Source of the DNA: Serripes groenlandicus
Taxonomy: Eukaryota > Mollusca > Bivalvia > Cardiida > Cardiidae
NCBI GenBank assembly: GCA_031761405.1
Contig: JASEVX010000011.1
Span: 34,218,415 to 34,282,414 of the forward strand
Direction: 5' to 3'
Length of the DNA stretch: 64,000 bases
Positions 33,401 to 46,156 of this stretch are shown here, one piece after another. The notes beneath the pieces are model-generated. The model saw only the letters and a list, made by a program, of their open reading frames with translations. It had not been told where the DNA came from and did no database searches. The position numbers and the translations under genes are program-made. Each line of letters opens with the position of its first letter. Positions within the stretch are counted from its first letter, which is position 1.

Positions 33401-33689
33401 AGGCTCGCGGACAATGCGTCTTCCGCGTGAGCTGTACTGTGTATACACGCACACTAAATTGCACGTGTCTTTTGGTTACTGTATTGTTTGATTAACTAAA
33501 TGATTGGTTAATTTACTAGAGGTGCAGGTAAGTCATAATAAGTGTATTTACCCTCCAAACCTGATCATTTTATGTATAAATAAATTAAATTACATTCGTT
33601 CATAGACAGCGCAGAAATACATCTTTCATTTTCAATTATCTTATTCATATATTTTAACAGCACATGTCTTTCTATTGCGTCAGAGATGT
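33401..33689. other. Spacer
   Basis: No feature recognised. Confidence 0.35.
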
Positions 33690-34380
33690 CAAATCAAATC
33701 CATTTACCGGTTGCTATCCCACCAAATTAACACGTTTTTGCGGGAGATTCAGCATTTGTCTTGATGATGTAAGTCAACTTCGAACATGGGTCATATTGGG
33801 TCAGAAACTAGGTCACTAGGCCAAATTGAAGGAACATCTGAGTCCTTATTTTCAACTTGAGCATGTTGAAACTTTATCAGAATGTTTGTCTTGATGATAT
33901 GTAGGTCATGTTCGAACATGGGTCATGATGGGTCAACCGTAGGTCACTTGGTCAAATTGAAGGAAAAGCTTGTTAACATTCTACAGGAAGCAATTTTTGC
34001 TTCAGCAGTTTGAAATTTTGTCAGAAACTAGGCTACTAGGCCAAATCGATGGAAAATCTTGTTAATACTGTATAAGCATCTTTTTTGGCTACAGCAGCTA
34101 GACATTTGGTCAGAATTATATCCAAATGATATCTAGGTCAAGTTTGAATATGGGTCATGCCGGGTTAAAAACTAGGTCATTAGGCCAAGTTGAAGGAAAA
34201 TCTTGTTAACACTGGTTACTGCATTTTTAGCTTCAGCATGTTGAAACTTTATCAGGATGTTTTTCTTGATAATATCTAGGTCATGTTCTAACATGGGTGA
34301 AGTTGGGTCAAAAAGTAGGTCACTAGGTCAAATTGAAGGAAAGTCTTGTTAACACTCTAGAGCCAACATCCCCCGCATTT
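33690..34380. repeat. Element with imperfect internal repeats (AGGTCACTAGGTCAAATTG)
   Basis: GATGATATGTAGGTCATGTTC, ACATGGGTCATGATGGGTCA, AGGTCACTNGGTCAAATTGA and CTTGTTAACA recur in the same order about four times, 130-240 bp apart (near 33758, 33887, 34124 and 34258). This is a familiar mollusc dispersed repeat module with diverged units. No coding capacity. Confidence 0.75.
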
Positions 34381-34411
34381 TAGTACTTTCAGTACTTTGA
34401 TTCTTTTTTAG

Positions 34412-34725
34412 TTACGGATTATTTGGCAGTACGATACTGTAGACATGGATACTCTGAAACCAGCACATTCTTTTTTAACAAATAGTCCACAAATGCATGT
34501 GCTTTCATTGACATTATATACAATCGATGAGTAGTAAGACATCTCGCTGAACCCCAATGGTGTCCAGTAATGTAGAGCTACTATAAAAAGAGATATCTTA
34601 AGTAATGCATTGCCGATATTCTAATAAGACTTCTACATTATGGACTTATTCAAGCTTAAATGTCGATGAGTGTCTTCGGAATTCGCCTACTATAGCAACT
34701 GGCTGTAACGAGCCCATTGCTAAAC
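34412..34725. repeat. Dispersed repeat of about 330 bp, copy 2
   Basis: GGCAGTACGATACTGTAGAC, AAATGCATGTGCTTTCATTG, GCATTGCCGATATTCTAATA and GAGTGTCTTCGGAATTCGCC parallel copy 1 at 21590-21915. It abuts the preceding subrepeat element. Confidence 0.7.
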
Positions 34726-37261
34726 ATTGTAGTCATACAGCAAAGCAGGTCAAATGATGCTCAAAAAAGATATGAAAACTTGCTTTCATTACTGATAATA
34801 TATAGAGATATAATTACAGATCTGTATCCATATGCCTTCTGGAACATATAACAGTATTGTTAAGGTTTACTTCATAGTTCCATATAAGGTTTTCGCAAAA
34901 GCAATCATTGTATCTATTGAACCGTTCTCTTGCACACTGACGAGGCTCTCATTCCCAATTAGTCAACTTATTCAAAAATTAATGAGTAAGGCTACAAAAC
35001 GATATTGAACAAAACTCAGAAAATGAAAAGTCGAAACTATATACATGATAGGATTTGTTTCCAATGTCTGTAGTTGGACCCGGTTCAGACAAGTCAGTCT
35101 TCATATGGTCTAACAGATATTGATTCCATAAATATTATACACTACTTTAAAATAATACCATTTATTATGTATGAATGAAAGCCAGTAGGGATGGTTGAGT
35201 GGAATGTTTCGAGTCGTCAGTATGTCTGTATGGACATCTGTCGTTAACTATTTTAATCAAAATCGATAGACTCTCTGTCTCGCAACTTACAAAGATTGCT
35301 TATGTCGGCGAGCTATTCCATTAACTAGGAATAAATAGATTGATAAAACTTATCTAACGTTTAGCATTGCTTGGATAAATTTAACACAACAGTATTAAAT
35401 TGCACTGTTTTCGTTTCATTGAGTGTGCAAGCTATACAAGAGGGGACCAATTGTTGGTATATCATGTGACGCTGTCCAGCCGCTGTTTCTCCTTCAGAAA
35501 GCCGACGTTTCCACATATTTGGTGAAAACCATTTTGAAGCTTTATCCAAAAGTACTTTAGTTAGTAGATGGAAAATCAAATAACACTTATACAGCCAGCC
35601 AAATGATCAATGACGAATGCCTGGTCACCAATAGTCCACTATGTCGACACCAAACAGGTGAATCATTTGCTCCTTTCAATACTTACTCGGTTTTTTCCAA
35701 ACGTAATACCCCTTTGTTAAACAGATGGTTGATACAAAAGTATCATTCAATAGCAATCTTCGATATGGTAGCCAAAAAAAATGTAATGATATATTAAACT
35801 ATTTTGGGTGGAACCTATGAATGAATTTAAACATTTTTAAAGAAGGTCAAAAGTGATATTTTACAGCTACGCTGAAAAAATAATGAAATGCCATAAGGCT
35901 ACTCGTTAAATCTAAACAATAATTATGTAGTATGCTTTTTTATTCTATTATTATGAACCGACGTGCTCTGAATGAAATGCCTTGTTTAACGACGATCCAT
36001 CTAGATCAATATATATGTTTATAATCATATGAATAAAAGATTGCTAAAACCTACATTCTCTTCTATGACTATACCTTGGGTAAAACTTAGAAAATTGTCT
36101 AACCGTTTTGTATACGATGATGTGGTTAAATTCGAGTTGATTAGACGGTTTCAAAGAACAAGTACTGCGCGAAATTTCTGAAATACGTTTGTAGCTTTTG
36201 TAATAAGACTTTTCTTACTGTATTAAAGACAATAAACAATTCTTCAAAAAAAAAAGTAACTTATTAAGGTTGAATAACCTTTGCTAATTGTAGTTGATTA
36301 ATACTTTAGAAAGGTATGTAGGAAGGGTTTGTTGAACAATTCGAACAAGAATCAAATTCCAGTCTGAAACGAAACCATAGAAGGCGTAGACATTATAAAG
36401 AGTACAAAGGCGCCTTTGTGAAAGAGCAAGGGTAAAACCTTGTTTCCATAGAGGCGATGATATGAACCAATCAATAAAACATGCCAGTGCCTAAATGTCG
36501 AAGATATACCACGCGTGGAGCAATATAGAAGAATGTTATTGGAGGAAAATCAATAGCCGGCGCATAATTAGACCACGTCTAGATGAAAGGGTATTTTTAA
36601 ATGATGTTGTATGGCCATACTTTCGCTTATTAGACACCTGAAATATTTCAAATGCTGCTAACATAAATTTCTTAACAAAGAAAAGTCCTGTTACACTCTA
36701 CCATTATATAATACATATGGGCATGAGCATGTTGATGATGTAGGAAAGGGTTTATTAGGATTAAAAACTCCAAGCATTAAGTTAAAAACCGAAATATTAC
36801 ATAAAACATAATAGTATGTGGTACGTATATTGGTTTGTTTTTATTTGTCTCGGCCAATTTACATTTAACTTGAATTCTTCAACGTTCCAAAAATCAATTA
36901 AACTCCAGATCTTCGTCAAAACTACAACTAGTAGATGACATATCCTTAGCAATTCCCCCATCGAAATTACAGTGTATGTACGGGATTCCTGGATACGTAG
37001 ATTAATAATACATTTTTGTACTGGAACCTTGGTTTAATAGTATCTACCTAAACATTGATTCAGAAACATACTATAGTCACTTGCAATCAGGTATACTTTA
37101 ACATCTGGTTATACGATATACTAATGTTAATTGTTATTGAGAAAACAGTAAACATTTGTTTATATATATATATATATCATCCGTGACATTTTGTATATAC
37201 GCTTGTTAAATAACTGTACTAACACTTATAGAGGTCTTCCGTATTATTCTCTAGAAACCTT
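34726..37261. other. AT-rich spacer of about 2.5 kb, no gene seen
   Basis: Frames at 35361-35579 (minus) and 35603-35797 (plus) have no recognised domain. TAGGAAAGGGTTTATTAGG near 36742 is a possible stray MITE end. A (TA)n run lies at about 37161-37178. Confidence 0.45.
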
Positions 37262-37307
37262 CTTCAATGGCATCAGCTGTATTTTCTTGTATGTGGGAAA
37301 GGATTAA
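37262..37307. mobile_element. Family T right-end fragment
   Basis: GGCATCAGCTGTATTTTCTT then GTATGTGGGAAAGGATTAA is the right terminus of family T. No left half is seen. Confidence 0.55.
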
Positions 37308-38659
37308 AATGAAATGGATAAGGCATTGTTACAGTCTCTGAGCCTTTTCTTCTTGACTCGGTTAAATTTTGTCAGATAGACCGTGTTTATTGTGGAGTGG
37401 GGGTTGTTAGGTGAAGCTAACATAACTATAAAGTACACATCATATAACTCGGGTAATACAGAGTAAACAGTAATTATGGTACAAATTGATTCCTGGAATA
37501 TAGTTTCTGAGAAAAATATATCTCGACCTGCGGTTTTCTGAGGGAGAACAGTAACAGAAGACTGGTTTTATGTATGCTTTGTTTTGTAAAGTACTCCTTA
37601 ATTGTCACGGAAAGAATTGCTCAATAATACAGATACTTTACCGGAATTAGAAGCCCATCTCTTTAAATGGTTTTTAAAAAAACATGTTTTGTAAGGAAAG
37701 CGTAAATCAATGCAAATATTGCATTTTCAAAACAAAGGTTCCCAATACTTCTTTATGGTGCGAGGATGTGACCACGAAGTCATATATCGGCGCAGTCTTG
37801 TTCGAACTTTAACATTCATTAATTTTAAATGACGTAAGTGTTACTCCATTGGGAAGAGCTGGTCTAATGACGGAGAAAAGATTTCTTAGAAGAGCGTTAT
37901 GCAAAATTGCACCAACGACAACCATCCACATTAAATAAGGCATGCGTAGTCAATGGTATAATTTATATGGTAATTGTTGTACGATAATGGTATTACGCCA
38001 ACGTAATAATGTACAGTAATGGTAGTATGCGGAAATGGTTAGATAATTTGTGTAAAAGGGAGACTGTCCTTAAAAACGTTAAACATATAGCGAATTGACG
38101 TCATTCCTGTTTTCAATGGAAATTTGCCAGGGCTCTTTGATCTACAATCGATTTCGTCCACTCAAAAAGGTTTAAGTCTATACAGTTACAATATCTGGTT
38201 ACACTTTTGCTTTATTTTGCCAATGGCGTGTGCATTTCTAGAAAATATAATATTAATTGTAATTCTTTCATTTCTACATAAAACTTAAAAAAATATCAAT
38301 AATGTATGTGTATAGGACAACGGTGTATCATACAGCTATAGCTGCTTTTGCCATTCATTCTAAGCTTATCTTTTGGTAAGTTTCTAAACACAAAACCAAG
38401 ATACAATTTATAAAGGTCATCACATTACTATGTGGAAACACTAACACTGATAACAACCATTCCAAGTATGCTACGAAGAACCGCTTAGAACGATAAAACA
38501 ATGTTCACCAAACTCCGGTTACCAAACCAGTAAGAAATAATCAGGAATCAATATTTTCTAGACAAAATGTAATTAACTCGTATTGTTGACTGAATTGATC
38601 AACATCCGCGTAGAGTAAATACATGAGGTCGTTTGATAAAACCTACGTTATTTATTTAG
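37308..38659. other. AT-rich spacer, no gene seen
   Basis: No RNA, coding or repeat signal recognised. Confidence 0.45.
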
Positions 38660-38925
38660 GAATCCCCTGTAGTCGAGTGGTTAGCGTTGGGTTTGAAACC
38701 GGGCGTCCCGGGCCAGTTTTATCAAAACTTAAGTTAGGTCATAACTAAGATCCGAATTATTTTAAAAACGGGCCCCGTGTTTTATCTCCGCTTGTGGCGG
38801 TTATGATAAAGTGTTCTGGGTAATAGCCTAGTACTGGCTTTAATACACATTTTAATCATAAATAAGTGTTCTGTTGTCGTGAAATAAGTTGAAACGGCGT
38901 TAAATTCCCAATACAACTAAAACAA
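38660..38925 (+). mobile_element. tRNA-headed SINE (family C-like), plus orientation
   Basis: The head CCCCTGTAGTCGAGTGGTTAG shows an A box but no clear B box. It shares GAAACCGGGCGTC with the minus copy at 33233. The tail is GTTGTCGTGAAATAAGTTGA with AACGGCGTTAAATTCCCAAT. Confidence 0.65.
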
Positions 38926-39820
38926 TTGTTAATTGAATCTACGTACATAATAGGACAATATTAGTCTGAGCACCCATGCAGAAGCATGAACATATTTTAA
39001 GCACTGTGTTCGGATACAGAAATGGAACCGGGATAAGTCTTGCTGTAGAAATTAACGCATTTCCTCGGTAAGACAGTGACGATTCTAATACGACTGTGTT
39101 GATACCACTGCTGGAATGAATAGTTCGGTCTACATATTCAGTCGGACACTTTCAAACATAAACTGTGACCGGTAGGTAACTGGGGAAAATCATGTTGCAG
39201 TAGCGATACAGGTGTTGGTATTATACTTTGAGGGCTTGGACAATTGATATATCGCGAGACCGAACGCCGAGAGAGATTTCAAAACCGTTCCACAACTTTG
39301 AAACGATTTATTCGATATTGCGTATCATTTGCAAAGTTGTCCTGTAGCTTTATTGGAAACGTATTATTATTACTAAGTACTATATATCTCAGGTTTGATA
39401 TTGACATTCTTGCACTCCGGTTTCTCACGACTGACATCGGCATTGCAACGTTAAATGGCAGTCCATTTGCTGGTAATCCCAAACACGCAAATCTTGAAAC
39501 CGTATTTTCGCACGTACCCTCATTTGTTTACAAATATCAACAATATACATTTATGTTCAGATAGTTCTTCTGTCTAACAAATAAGCATCAATTACTGCCG
39601 TTACTGGAATTTGCTAGATGCCCCTGGGTGCAACGCAGTGTTATTTTTGCAGTCAACTGCCATAACAGACTTGTATAGTAGTGAACCGACGACCACCTTT
39701 CAAATATGTGTTTTATTGTATGCTTGCTTAAGCAGTGACATTGAAAACCCGATTGTGATATCAAACAATTACTGTAGACTTTTGAAAAACTATTAAAACG
39801 TTAAACGATTTGAATAAAAA
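38926..39820. other. Unassigned stretch with overlapping open frames
   Basis: A 106-codon plus frame (39244-39564) overlaps a 67-codon minus frame (39279-39482, starting MGLPANGLPFNVAMPMSVV). The segment 39390-39490 is less AT-rich than its flanks. No domain is recognised on either strand, so I do not call a gene; a decayed transposon segment is as likely. Confidence 0.3.
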
Positions 39821-40445
39821 ACAAGAGGGCCATGATGGCCCTATATCACTCACCTAATTTAATATAACTTCAATAAATTTCAAAGTGTTTACTCTATACA
39901 TATAAGGATGACAAGCAACCCCCCTGGTGGCCATTTTTTTTTCAACGGATCAGAATACATTGAACAACCTTGATAGAGGGTCACACAAGGAACATTTGTG
40001 CAAAATTGTTTTCAAATCGGGCCAGTGATTTAGTACAAGAAGATTTTTTTTAAGTTTTCACTATATTACATGTAAGGGAAAAAGAACCCGCCACTGACGG
40101 CCATTTTTTCATCAGATCAAAATATTTTCAACAATCTTGGTAGAGGATCCCACAAGGAACGTTTGTGCACAATCATTTTCAAATCGAACAAGTACTTTTG
40201 GACAAGAATATTTTTTAAAGTTTTGGCAATTTTCCCCTTTTCTGATGCCGCAGCTCTACATGTAATTGAATTCTTTGCACAACTTTGAAAGAAGAAAAAT
40301 TCCTGTGAAATTATTTTGAAATTGGTCCGTTGGTTTAGGAGAAGAAGTCGTTTGTAGGAAAAATGAACAGACAGACGGACAGACGGACGCCGGACGAACA
40401 GCGATCACAAAAGCCACCTCGCGCTTCGTGCACAGGTAAGCTAAA
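39821..40445 (-). mobile_element. AGCTCACCTG-type dispersed element, minus orientation
   Basis: It starts ACAAGAGGGCCATGATGGCC with CACTCACCTAA and ends in ACAGACAGACGGACAGACGG, GCCGGACGAACAG and GCACAGGTAAGCTAAAA. Inside, CTGGTGGCCATTTTTTTTTC and CACAAGGAACATTTGTGCA occur twice, near 39918-40000 and 40090-40170. These are the reverse of the ends at 28615-29689. The 105-codon minus frame at 40256-40573 is not a gene. Confidence 0.75.
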
Positions 40446-40739
40446 ATTGAAGTAGGACTTAAAGTGTTTCCATAAATAAGTAAAAACGTGGCACAAGGAA
40501 CCTCGTGCAGTCTGAATAACTGGCTTAGCAGAAAAGAAGTAAAAATGTTATGCAAAAAAAGGAATATTTGCAATCAAGATCAAATTTGACCTTTTGAGGA
40601 TATTGCAATTTGTCAGAAAATGAATTAAATGTACGTCTTATTCAAGCAAAGGTAGATCAACAATATTACATGTTATTACAATCTAGTACAAATATTTGGA
40701 TTGTACAAATTTACATTTTACATCATTTACATTATTTAT
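40446..40739. other. Spacer between dispersed-element pieces
   Basis: AT-rich; no feature recognised. Confidence 0.35.
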
Positions 40740-40878
40740 CCTGAAACTAGTGAGTCAGTTGTAATGCTAGCCAGCGCAAAGGTGGGAAAGCCACGCATTT
40801 TAGAGTATTTAGTATGACCCGACCGAGGGTCGGACCCCCGAGGTCCCGTACCTGACTCGGAAACGCTACCACTTTGGA
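40740..40878 (-). mobile_element. SINE (family B) head and body, minus orientation
   Basis: Minus strand: CCAAAGTGGTAGCGTTTCCG, GGGGTCCGACCCTCGG as B region, then ATGCGTGGCTTTCCCACC and TTACAACTGACTCACTAG. The tail is missing. It lies directly next to the 40879-41045 fragment of an AGCTCACCTG-type element, consistent with insertion into it. Confidence 0.65.
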
Positions 40879-41045
40879 CGTTTGGTTTTAATTTTCGAAG
40901 AAAGTGACTTAAAGATCATCAGTATAAAATTATTTTTTAATTGGTCCATGGGTTTCAGGGGAGATGTTTTGTTTCAGGAAAATGTGAATAGACGGATTGG
41001 CAATAACTCACCCGGAGCAATTCAAGCTTAGGTGAGCTTAAACGA
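40879..41045 (-). mobile_element. AGCTCACCTG-type element, terminal fragment
   Basis: TTGGTCCATGGGTTTCAGGG, AATAGACGGATTGGCAATAA, CTCACCCGGAGCAATTCAAG and CTTAGGTGAGCTTAAA form the terminal part of the element seen at 39821. Confidence 0.65.
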
Positions 41046-41999
41046 AGTGACACAACTTAAAAGTAAATATAACAACAATTTGTATGATTTATACCTTACA
41101 TAAATCTGCCTTGGCAGGGTGACACATAGAAAACACCTATATCCAGTGTCTATTTGTTCTAACTATTTCAATGAACTTGCAGGCACAAACATTTAGCGTA
41201 TACCTTACGTTTAAACAGATCAAATTGCTCCAATGGGTGTATAAATCTTGAAGTATCGGAAGATTATACCAATGTGCGAAATCAATGTATAGAATATTTA
41301 CTGCAAGGAATATATAAATTACTTTTGAATAACAAATATAATTAATTCACTGGCTCACTTAAATCATATTTGCATCGTATTCAACAGGCACGTGATGCCA
41401 TTTAGTTAATGCCAGTCTTATAAGCGAGGTACCCTCTGTGAATATCCTACCATTTGTATTCCAAATCAAAGCGTTGCAGACACTAAAGTTGTGCGGATAT
41501 CAAGTCAGGGTTTGGCGAGTCATCAGCTACTTAAAGTAGTCATTAAAACAAGTATGGCGTTTTGAAAACTCAATTGCAATCTGTTTTGTAAGCAAATACT
41601 TATCCCAACTTATTTATTAACAAAAATGAGATTTAACAAAACATAATTATTCAGTTACAGTTGTTGGCAGTTACATGTAGATTGATAACTGCGAGTTCTC
41701 CGCTAATACTGCTAGTTAACTTATTTGATTTCCAATGGAAGTATGCATTTTTACCATCGAAAACTGATAATACCAATATCAATTTACTGAACGGACTCAG
41801 CTTTTCTGAGAAAGTTGTTGTGATATTTTGGGAAATGTGACAGGTTATGACAAGTAGTCTTCCCATAGAATGCGTCAATTTCAACTCATATAGTAAACAA
41901 GCTGCAGGCAACCTTCTGAGCAAGTCTTGCAAATGTGGCCTTATTATTGTTATCAAAATTTAACACCTATAAACTATTTTTGAGGGGAAAAAACGCATG
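41046..41999. other. Spacer, no gene seen
   Basis: A 101-codon minus frame at 41651-41956 has no recognised domain or initiation context. Confidence 0.4.
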
Positions 42000-42570
42000 T
42001 CTCTCCCTCAGTAAAAAACATTTGGAAAAACATGCTTTTTGTGACTTTGGCCGTTGATATACTGACGCCCAAACAATAGGAATATTTCAAAGTTTGGGTC
42101 AAGGTGACTTTTACCAAAATATTTCGCTTAAGCCATATATGGTAAAACAGCCCCGCCCCCTGGCGGCCATGTTTGTAGGCTAATTAAGATGATTTGAATG
42201 CATCGGATAGAGGATCACAAAAGGAACATTTCTACAAAATAATCAGAAAAGCGGTCCATCTGTTTGGGGATTGAAGAATTAAAAAAGATATTATTTCGGC
42301 TGCCATGGAAATAAGAATTCTATATTGATTCAAAATAAGAGGTCCAAGAGGGCCATATAGCTCCACTGGTTAGGCAAAAATTAAAAGACTATTGCCATAT
42401 AATACATTTTACCTTCAGTTGCCATGGAAATCATAATTGTGTATGTATCCAAAAGAATTGAAGGACTATAGGAGGATACATTGGGAGGATGCTTCATATG
42501 AAATTTCATTCAAATTGGCACAGTGTTTACAGAGGAAAAGTTGTTTGATGGCAAAAGTTGACGCTCGCAC
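42000..42570 (-). mobile_element. AGCTCACCTG-type element fragments
   Basis: CCCCGCCCCCTGGCGGCCATG, GAGGATCACAAAAGGAACATT and GTTTGGGGATTGAAGAA match the inner modules of the element at 39821. AGAGGTCCAAGAGGGCCATA with TAGCTCCACTGG at about 42341-42370 restarts a second, diverged copy. Confidence 0.6.
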
Positions 42571-42630
42571 TCATAATCGTCGTAAATAATATTTTTGCAA
42601 TACTTAACAATTATTATTATCACTGTTGCT

Positions 42631-42820
42631 TTACCTTTTCCCTCATACAATAAATCTGTTGCGGACGACTGCGAAACTATCTTGGCAAAACTATGAAAAA
42701 GCTTTGTAAATGGAAGTAATTTAATTTGATATAGTTGAGGTAAATGAAAAATTGCTCCTTTTGTCACGATGTTTTTAAAACATAGAAGTGTCAACATGCA
42801 TCTGCATGGGGGAAGAGTAA
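42631..42820. mobile_element. Family T MITE, degenerate
   Basis: TTACCTTTTCCCTCATACAA, ATCTGTTGCGGACGACTGCG, then GAAAAATTGCTCCTTTTGTC and GCATCTGCATGGGGGAAGAG with TAA. The palindromic centre is reduced. The 95-codon minus frame across it (42510-42797) is not a gene. Confidence 0.65.
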
Positions 42821-43995
42821 ACTACTAAAATTCAGGTCTGTGTTGTATGTGATCGACACGCGAAAGAAATAACTACATTTCCAGTTTGATTTGTTTAGAA
42901 AATTTTAAAGTAGCTATTTCGTGTCGGAAAACGGGAAGTAATGTTATATGTGATTACATCCCACAAAGCTAACAACGAAATTACATGTAAACCATAAATG
43001 AAGTTTCGAGTTAATGGTTGAACATTTTCATTAATCTAACACGAAAAACAAACAATTGATCTATCTATTTCATTCTTGTATTCACATCAAAACAGCAATT
43101 TACTTACCGAAATGAAGCAATGACTTCACGTCTTTACGTCAAGTGATTTACGGTACAATTGCCAGCATTAACAATAACATGCTTTTATTTGCTATCCATG
43201 GCATATAATGTACTGGTAATGGTTTATGTGATTTACTTTATTCCTATCAATGAAATACTGGAATTTATCAGTGCAATATTTGATGATATCACTTTAGGAG
43301 TGATACCGGAAATTATTCGTATGTGTGTTTTCTCACAAATAGACTTAACTAGCTCTATCTACATTAATGTTTACCTCAACACAAATTGCCACGAAAACAG
43401 TTTAATAGATAGCTTAATTTCAAAACGATTGAAATAATCTTCTTGAGAATCAAAATAACATGAATAACTTCCCAAAGCCATGATTTAAGTTGGATTTAAA
43501 AGATTTACTTACGCAGCTTCAATTTCGAAAACTCCGTATAATGCATACAAGAATTACAACGTTGACGTCATTTAATTAAAAATAACACCACGCACTTGTA
43601 ATCTAATAGCATAAGCACTTGCGCTGTCGGTCTTTAGACGTTAACAAATATTCGTGCGCGTCTGGACAGTTATGGTGTTTGGTTTAACGTTTATCAATAT
43701 GTGTTTATACCCCACAAACCAACAATAAAGAGAATATTCAACGGACCGTTTTATGTACATGTATATTGGGTATTCTACTTACTGGAAGTTGTGTCCAGGT
43801 CCAAATTACATACGTGTAGGATACTTTGTACTTGGTTTAATGCCATTTTAATGAAATAAGCGTATCTTTATACTGTTAAGAAATAAATGTATTGACTTCC
43901 CTTTCTGAAGATGGGAATTACGGGAATAGTATAACGACTGATTCATCGTTTTTAGGATAAATAAAATCGGAAGTACCGTTATATAACCAATTGAA
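42821..43995. other. Spacer, no gene seen
   Basis: A 92-codon plus frame at 43159-43437 is hydrophobic and AT-driven, with no domain recognised. No repeat found. Confidence 0.4.
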
Positions 43996-44052
43996 CGCCA
44001 TGATATAACTGAAAAACTATTGGAAACGACGTAAAACGCAAATTAAACCATC
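43996..44052 (+). mobile_element. SINE tail fragment
   Basis: GCCATGATATAACTGAAAAAC with GGAAACGACGTAAAACGC is the common tail. It is followed by AACCATCCCTCTATTA, as is the tail at 50661, so these two copies belong together. Confidence 0.65.
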
Positions 44053-44455
44053 CCTCTATTACGATAACTATCACTCACGTGTTTAGATGGTACCACTGAG
44101 GTACCGTCTTCTGTAGTGTGGCATTTGGAAAAGCATATACATCAGTTGGCTCCCAAGATTTAAATAGCAATATATAGTAAATTCGGAAACCAGACTCCAA
44201 AGATATCTCCGCCTAAAAACACCCAATAAATGTAGTAACTAAATAACTGACAATATATCTGACATATGAGAAATAACATTGAACATGTAAGTGGTTTATG
44301 AGTGGTGAACATAAAATTTCACGAAGGTTATATTTGTACCATGATTCTATCAAGATCAAATGCATTTTTGTAGCAGACACATACTGAACTATGTTTGCCC
44401 TCAATGCCAGACTGTATTGAGGGTTAGCTTGTAACAACTATGTCAGGTATACGTG
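44053..44455. other. Spacer, no gene seen
   Basis: GATGGTACCACTGAGGTACC near 44087-44106 is a short inverted repeat. No gene. Confidence 0.35.
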
Positions 44456-44530
44456 GATCAGATTATAACAAAAGTATACATAAGATCAGAGTATAACAAA
44501 GGTATACATAAGTTCAGAGTATAACAAAAG
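44456..44530. repeat. 28-bp tandem repeat, 2.7 copies
   Basis: GATCAGATTATAACAAAAGT with ATACATAA starts at 44456, 44484 and 44512; the copies differ by one to three bases. Confidence 0.9.
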
Positions 44531-44611
44531 GAAATGGTCATTAAACAAACGATCATGCTGTGACCAAAGTCAGTGCGAACGGTGTTTTAATCCGATAACA
44601 CTCGTGCACGA

Positions 44612-44815
44612 TCTAACCCGTTCACATATAAAACAAGACAGCTGCAGACGACTTTGAAAACATTTAGACAAATAAATATATGACAGCTAACTATAAATTG
44701 ATATATAATTATTGTAAACAGTTTAAAACATTGTGGCTGACGATAAGAGCAACGTTCCCACGTACAACAAGTCTACAACAGACAACATTGAATACATATA
44801 GGTAAAATAAATCAA
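44612..44815. mobile_element. Two family T left-end fragments in tandem
   Basis: CTAACCCGTTCACATATAAA with ACAGCTGCAGACGACTTTG (from 44612) is followed by GTTCCCACGTACAACAAGTC and TACAACAGACAACATTG (from about 44755). Both are left halves in the same direction; neither has a right terminus. Confidence 0.6.
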
Positions 44816-44916
44816 AGTACTGAAAGTACTGGTAACGAATTATTTTGAAAATGTAATTAGTAATTGCATTTGATCATGTTTTTTGTTTGTTTTAAACTTG
44901 CTTTAAACGTTTTTTT

Positions 44917-46156
44917 AGCTCGACTATTCGAAGAATATGAGAGCTATTACAGTCACTTGAGCGTCGGCGTTGGCGTTTGCGTTGCAACTTTGGTTAAAGT
45001 TTTGCATGCAAGGCTTTTTCTCATAAACCACAGATGCTATTGCTTTGAAGACTTATTGGACATCATCAAATGACCCCAATACTCTATATTAGATTTTGAC
45101 ACAAGTATGCACTTAGAAATTCTGGTTAAAGTTATGGTGCAACAACATTAAGAGTCCATATCTCTGTATTTACTTTATGCATTGCATTGAAACTTTATAC
45201 AACGCTTCCCAACCATCACACATATGTATATTATCAAGTAAGATAACATAATCCTGCATTTACTGCGAGTTATAGCCCTTTTATAACTTAGTAATTCTGG
45301 TGAAAGTTGTGTGTGCAACGACATTAAAAGTCCATATCCTAGTAATTACTTGAAGCATTGCATTAAAACTTTATACAACCCTTCCCAACCATCACACCTA
45401 TATAAACAATCAAGTTAGATAACTCTTTCCAGCATATAATTCAAATTTTGGCCCTTTTCTTACTTAGAAATTCTGATTAAAGTTTTGCGTGCAACAACAT
45501 TAAGAGTCCATATCCTAGTATATATTTTATGTATTGCATATAAACTTTATACAACCCTTCCTTACCATCACACTTATATAAACAATCAAGTTTGATAACT
45601 CTTTCCAGCATATAATGCAAATTCTGGCCCTTTTTTTACTTAGAAATTCTGGTTAAAGTTTTGCATGCAAGGTACTTTCATGGATATATCTCAGTAACCA
45701 CTAATTATATTGCCTTGATACTTCATTCATGTCTTCCGGTGTGTCAGACAGTCAAGTTAGATAACTCTTGTATGAATTAAGTACAATTATGGACCTTGTT
45801 TGACTTTTAAAATGTGGTTAAAGTGTTGCATGCATGAAACGATCGTGCACATATCTCAGTAACCACCCAGAGATTGATTTAACGCTTCAATATAGTCTTT
45901 AAATGTATCAAACAATCAGATAAGGTAACTCCTGACTAAATTTATTATAAATTATGGCCCTTAGTGAAGTTATAATTTTGGGTTACAGTTTTGCATGCTA
46001 GGCCTTTTCTCACAAATGGCAGATGCTATTCAAACAATACTTATCCAACTTGATGTATAGTTCTATACTATCAAGCCACTATCTCAGTAACAGCTGTTGT
46101 CTATAGTATCAAATGGCGAAATAGTCGAGCATGCTGTCTTGTGGACAGCTCTTGTT
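44917..46156 (+). mobile_element. AGCTCGAC-ended dispersed element of about 1.24 kb
   Basis: The left end AGCTCGACTATTCGAAGAAT is mirrored by AATAGTCGAGC (46120-46130) before GCTGTCTTGTGGACAGCTC. Next to the left end is GCGTCGGCGTTGGCGTTTGC. The interior holds a module of about 177 bp starting ACTTAGAAATTCTGGTTAAAG (45109, 45287, 45462, 45639) that includes CTTTATACAACCCTTCCCAAC and CATCACACNTATATAAACAA. It is a familiar mollusc repeat. The 69-codon frame at 44864-45073 crosses its left end and is not a gene. Confidence 0.8.

Noticed and set aside
39244..39564. 106-codon plus ORF and its minus shadow
   Set aside because: No domain, no start or splice context that I trust, and open on both strands; kept only as an unassigned stretch.
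40256..40573. 105-codon minus ORF
   Set aside because: Lies on the end of an AGCTCACCTG-type dispersed element; its repetitive residues come from the ACAGACGG run.
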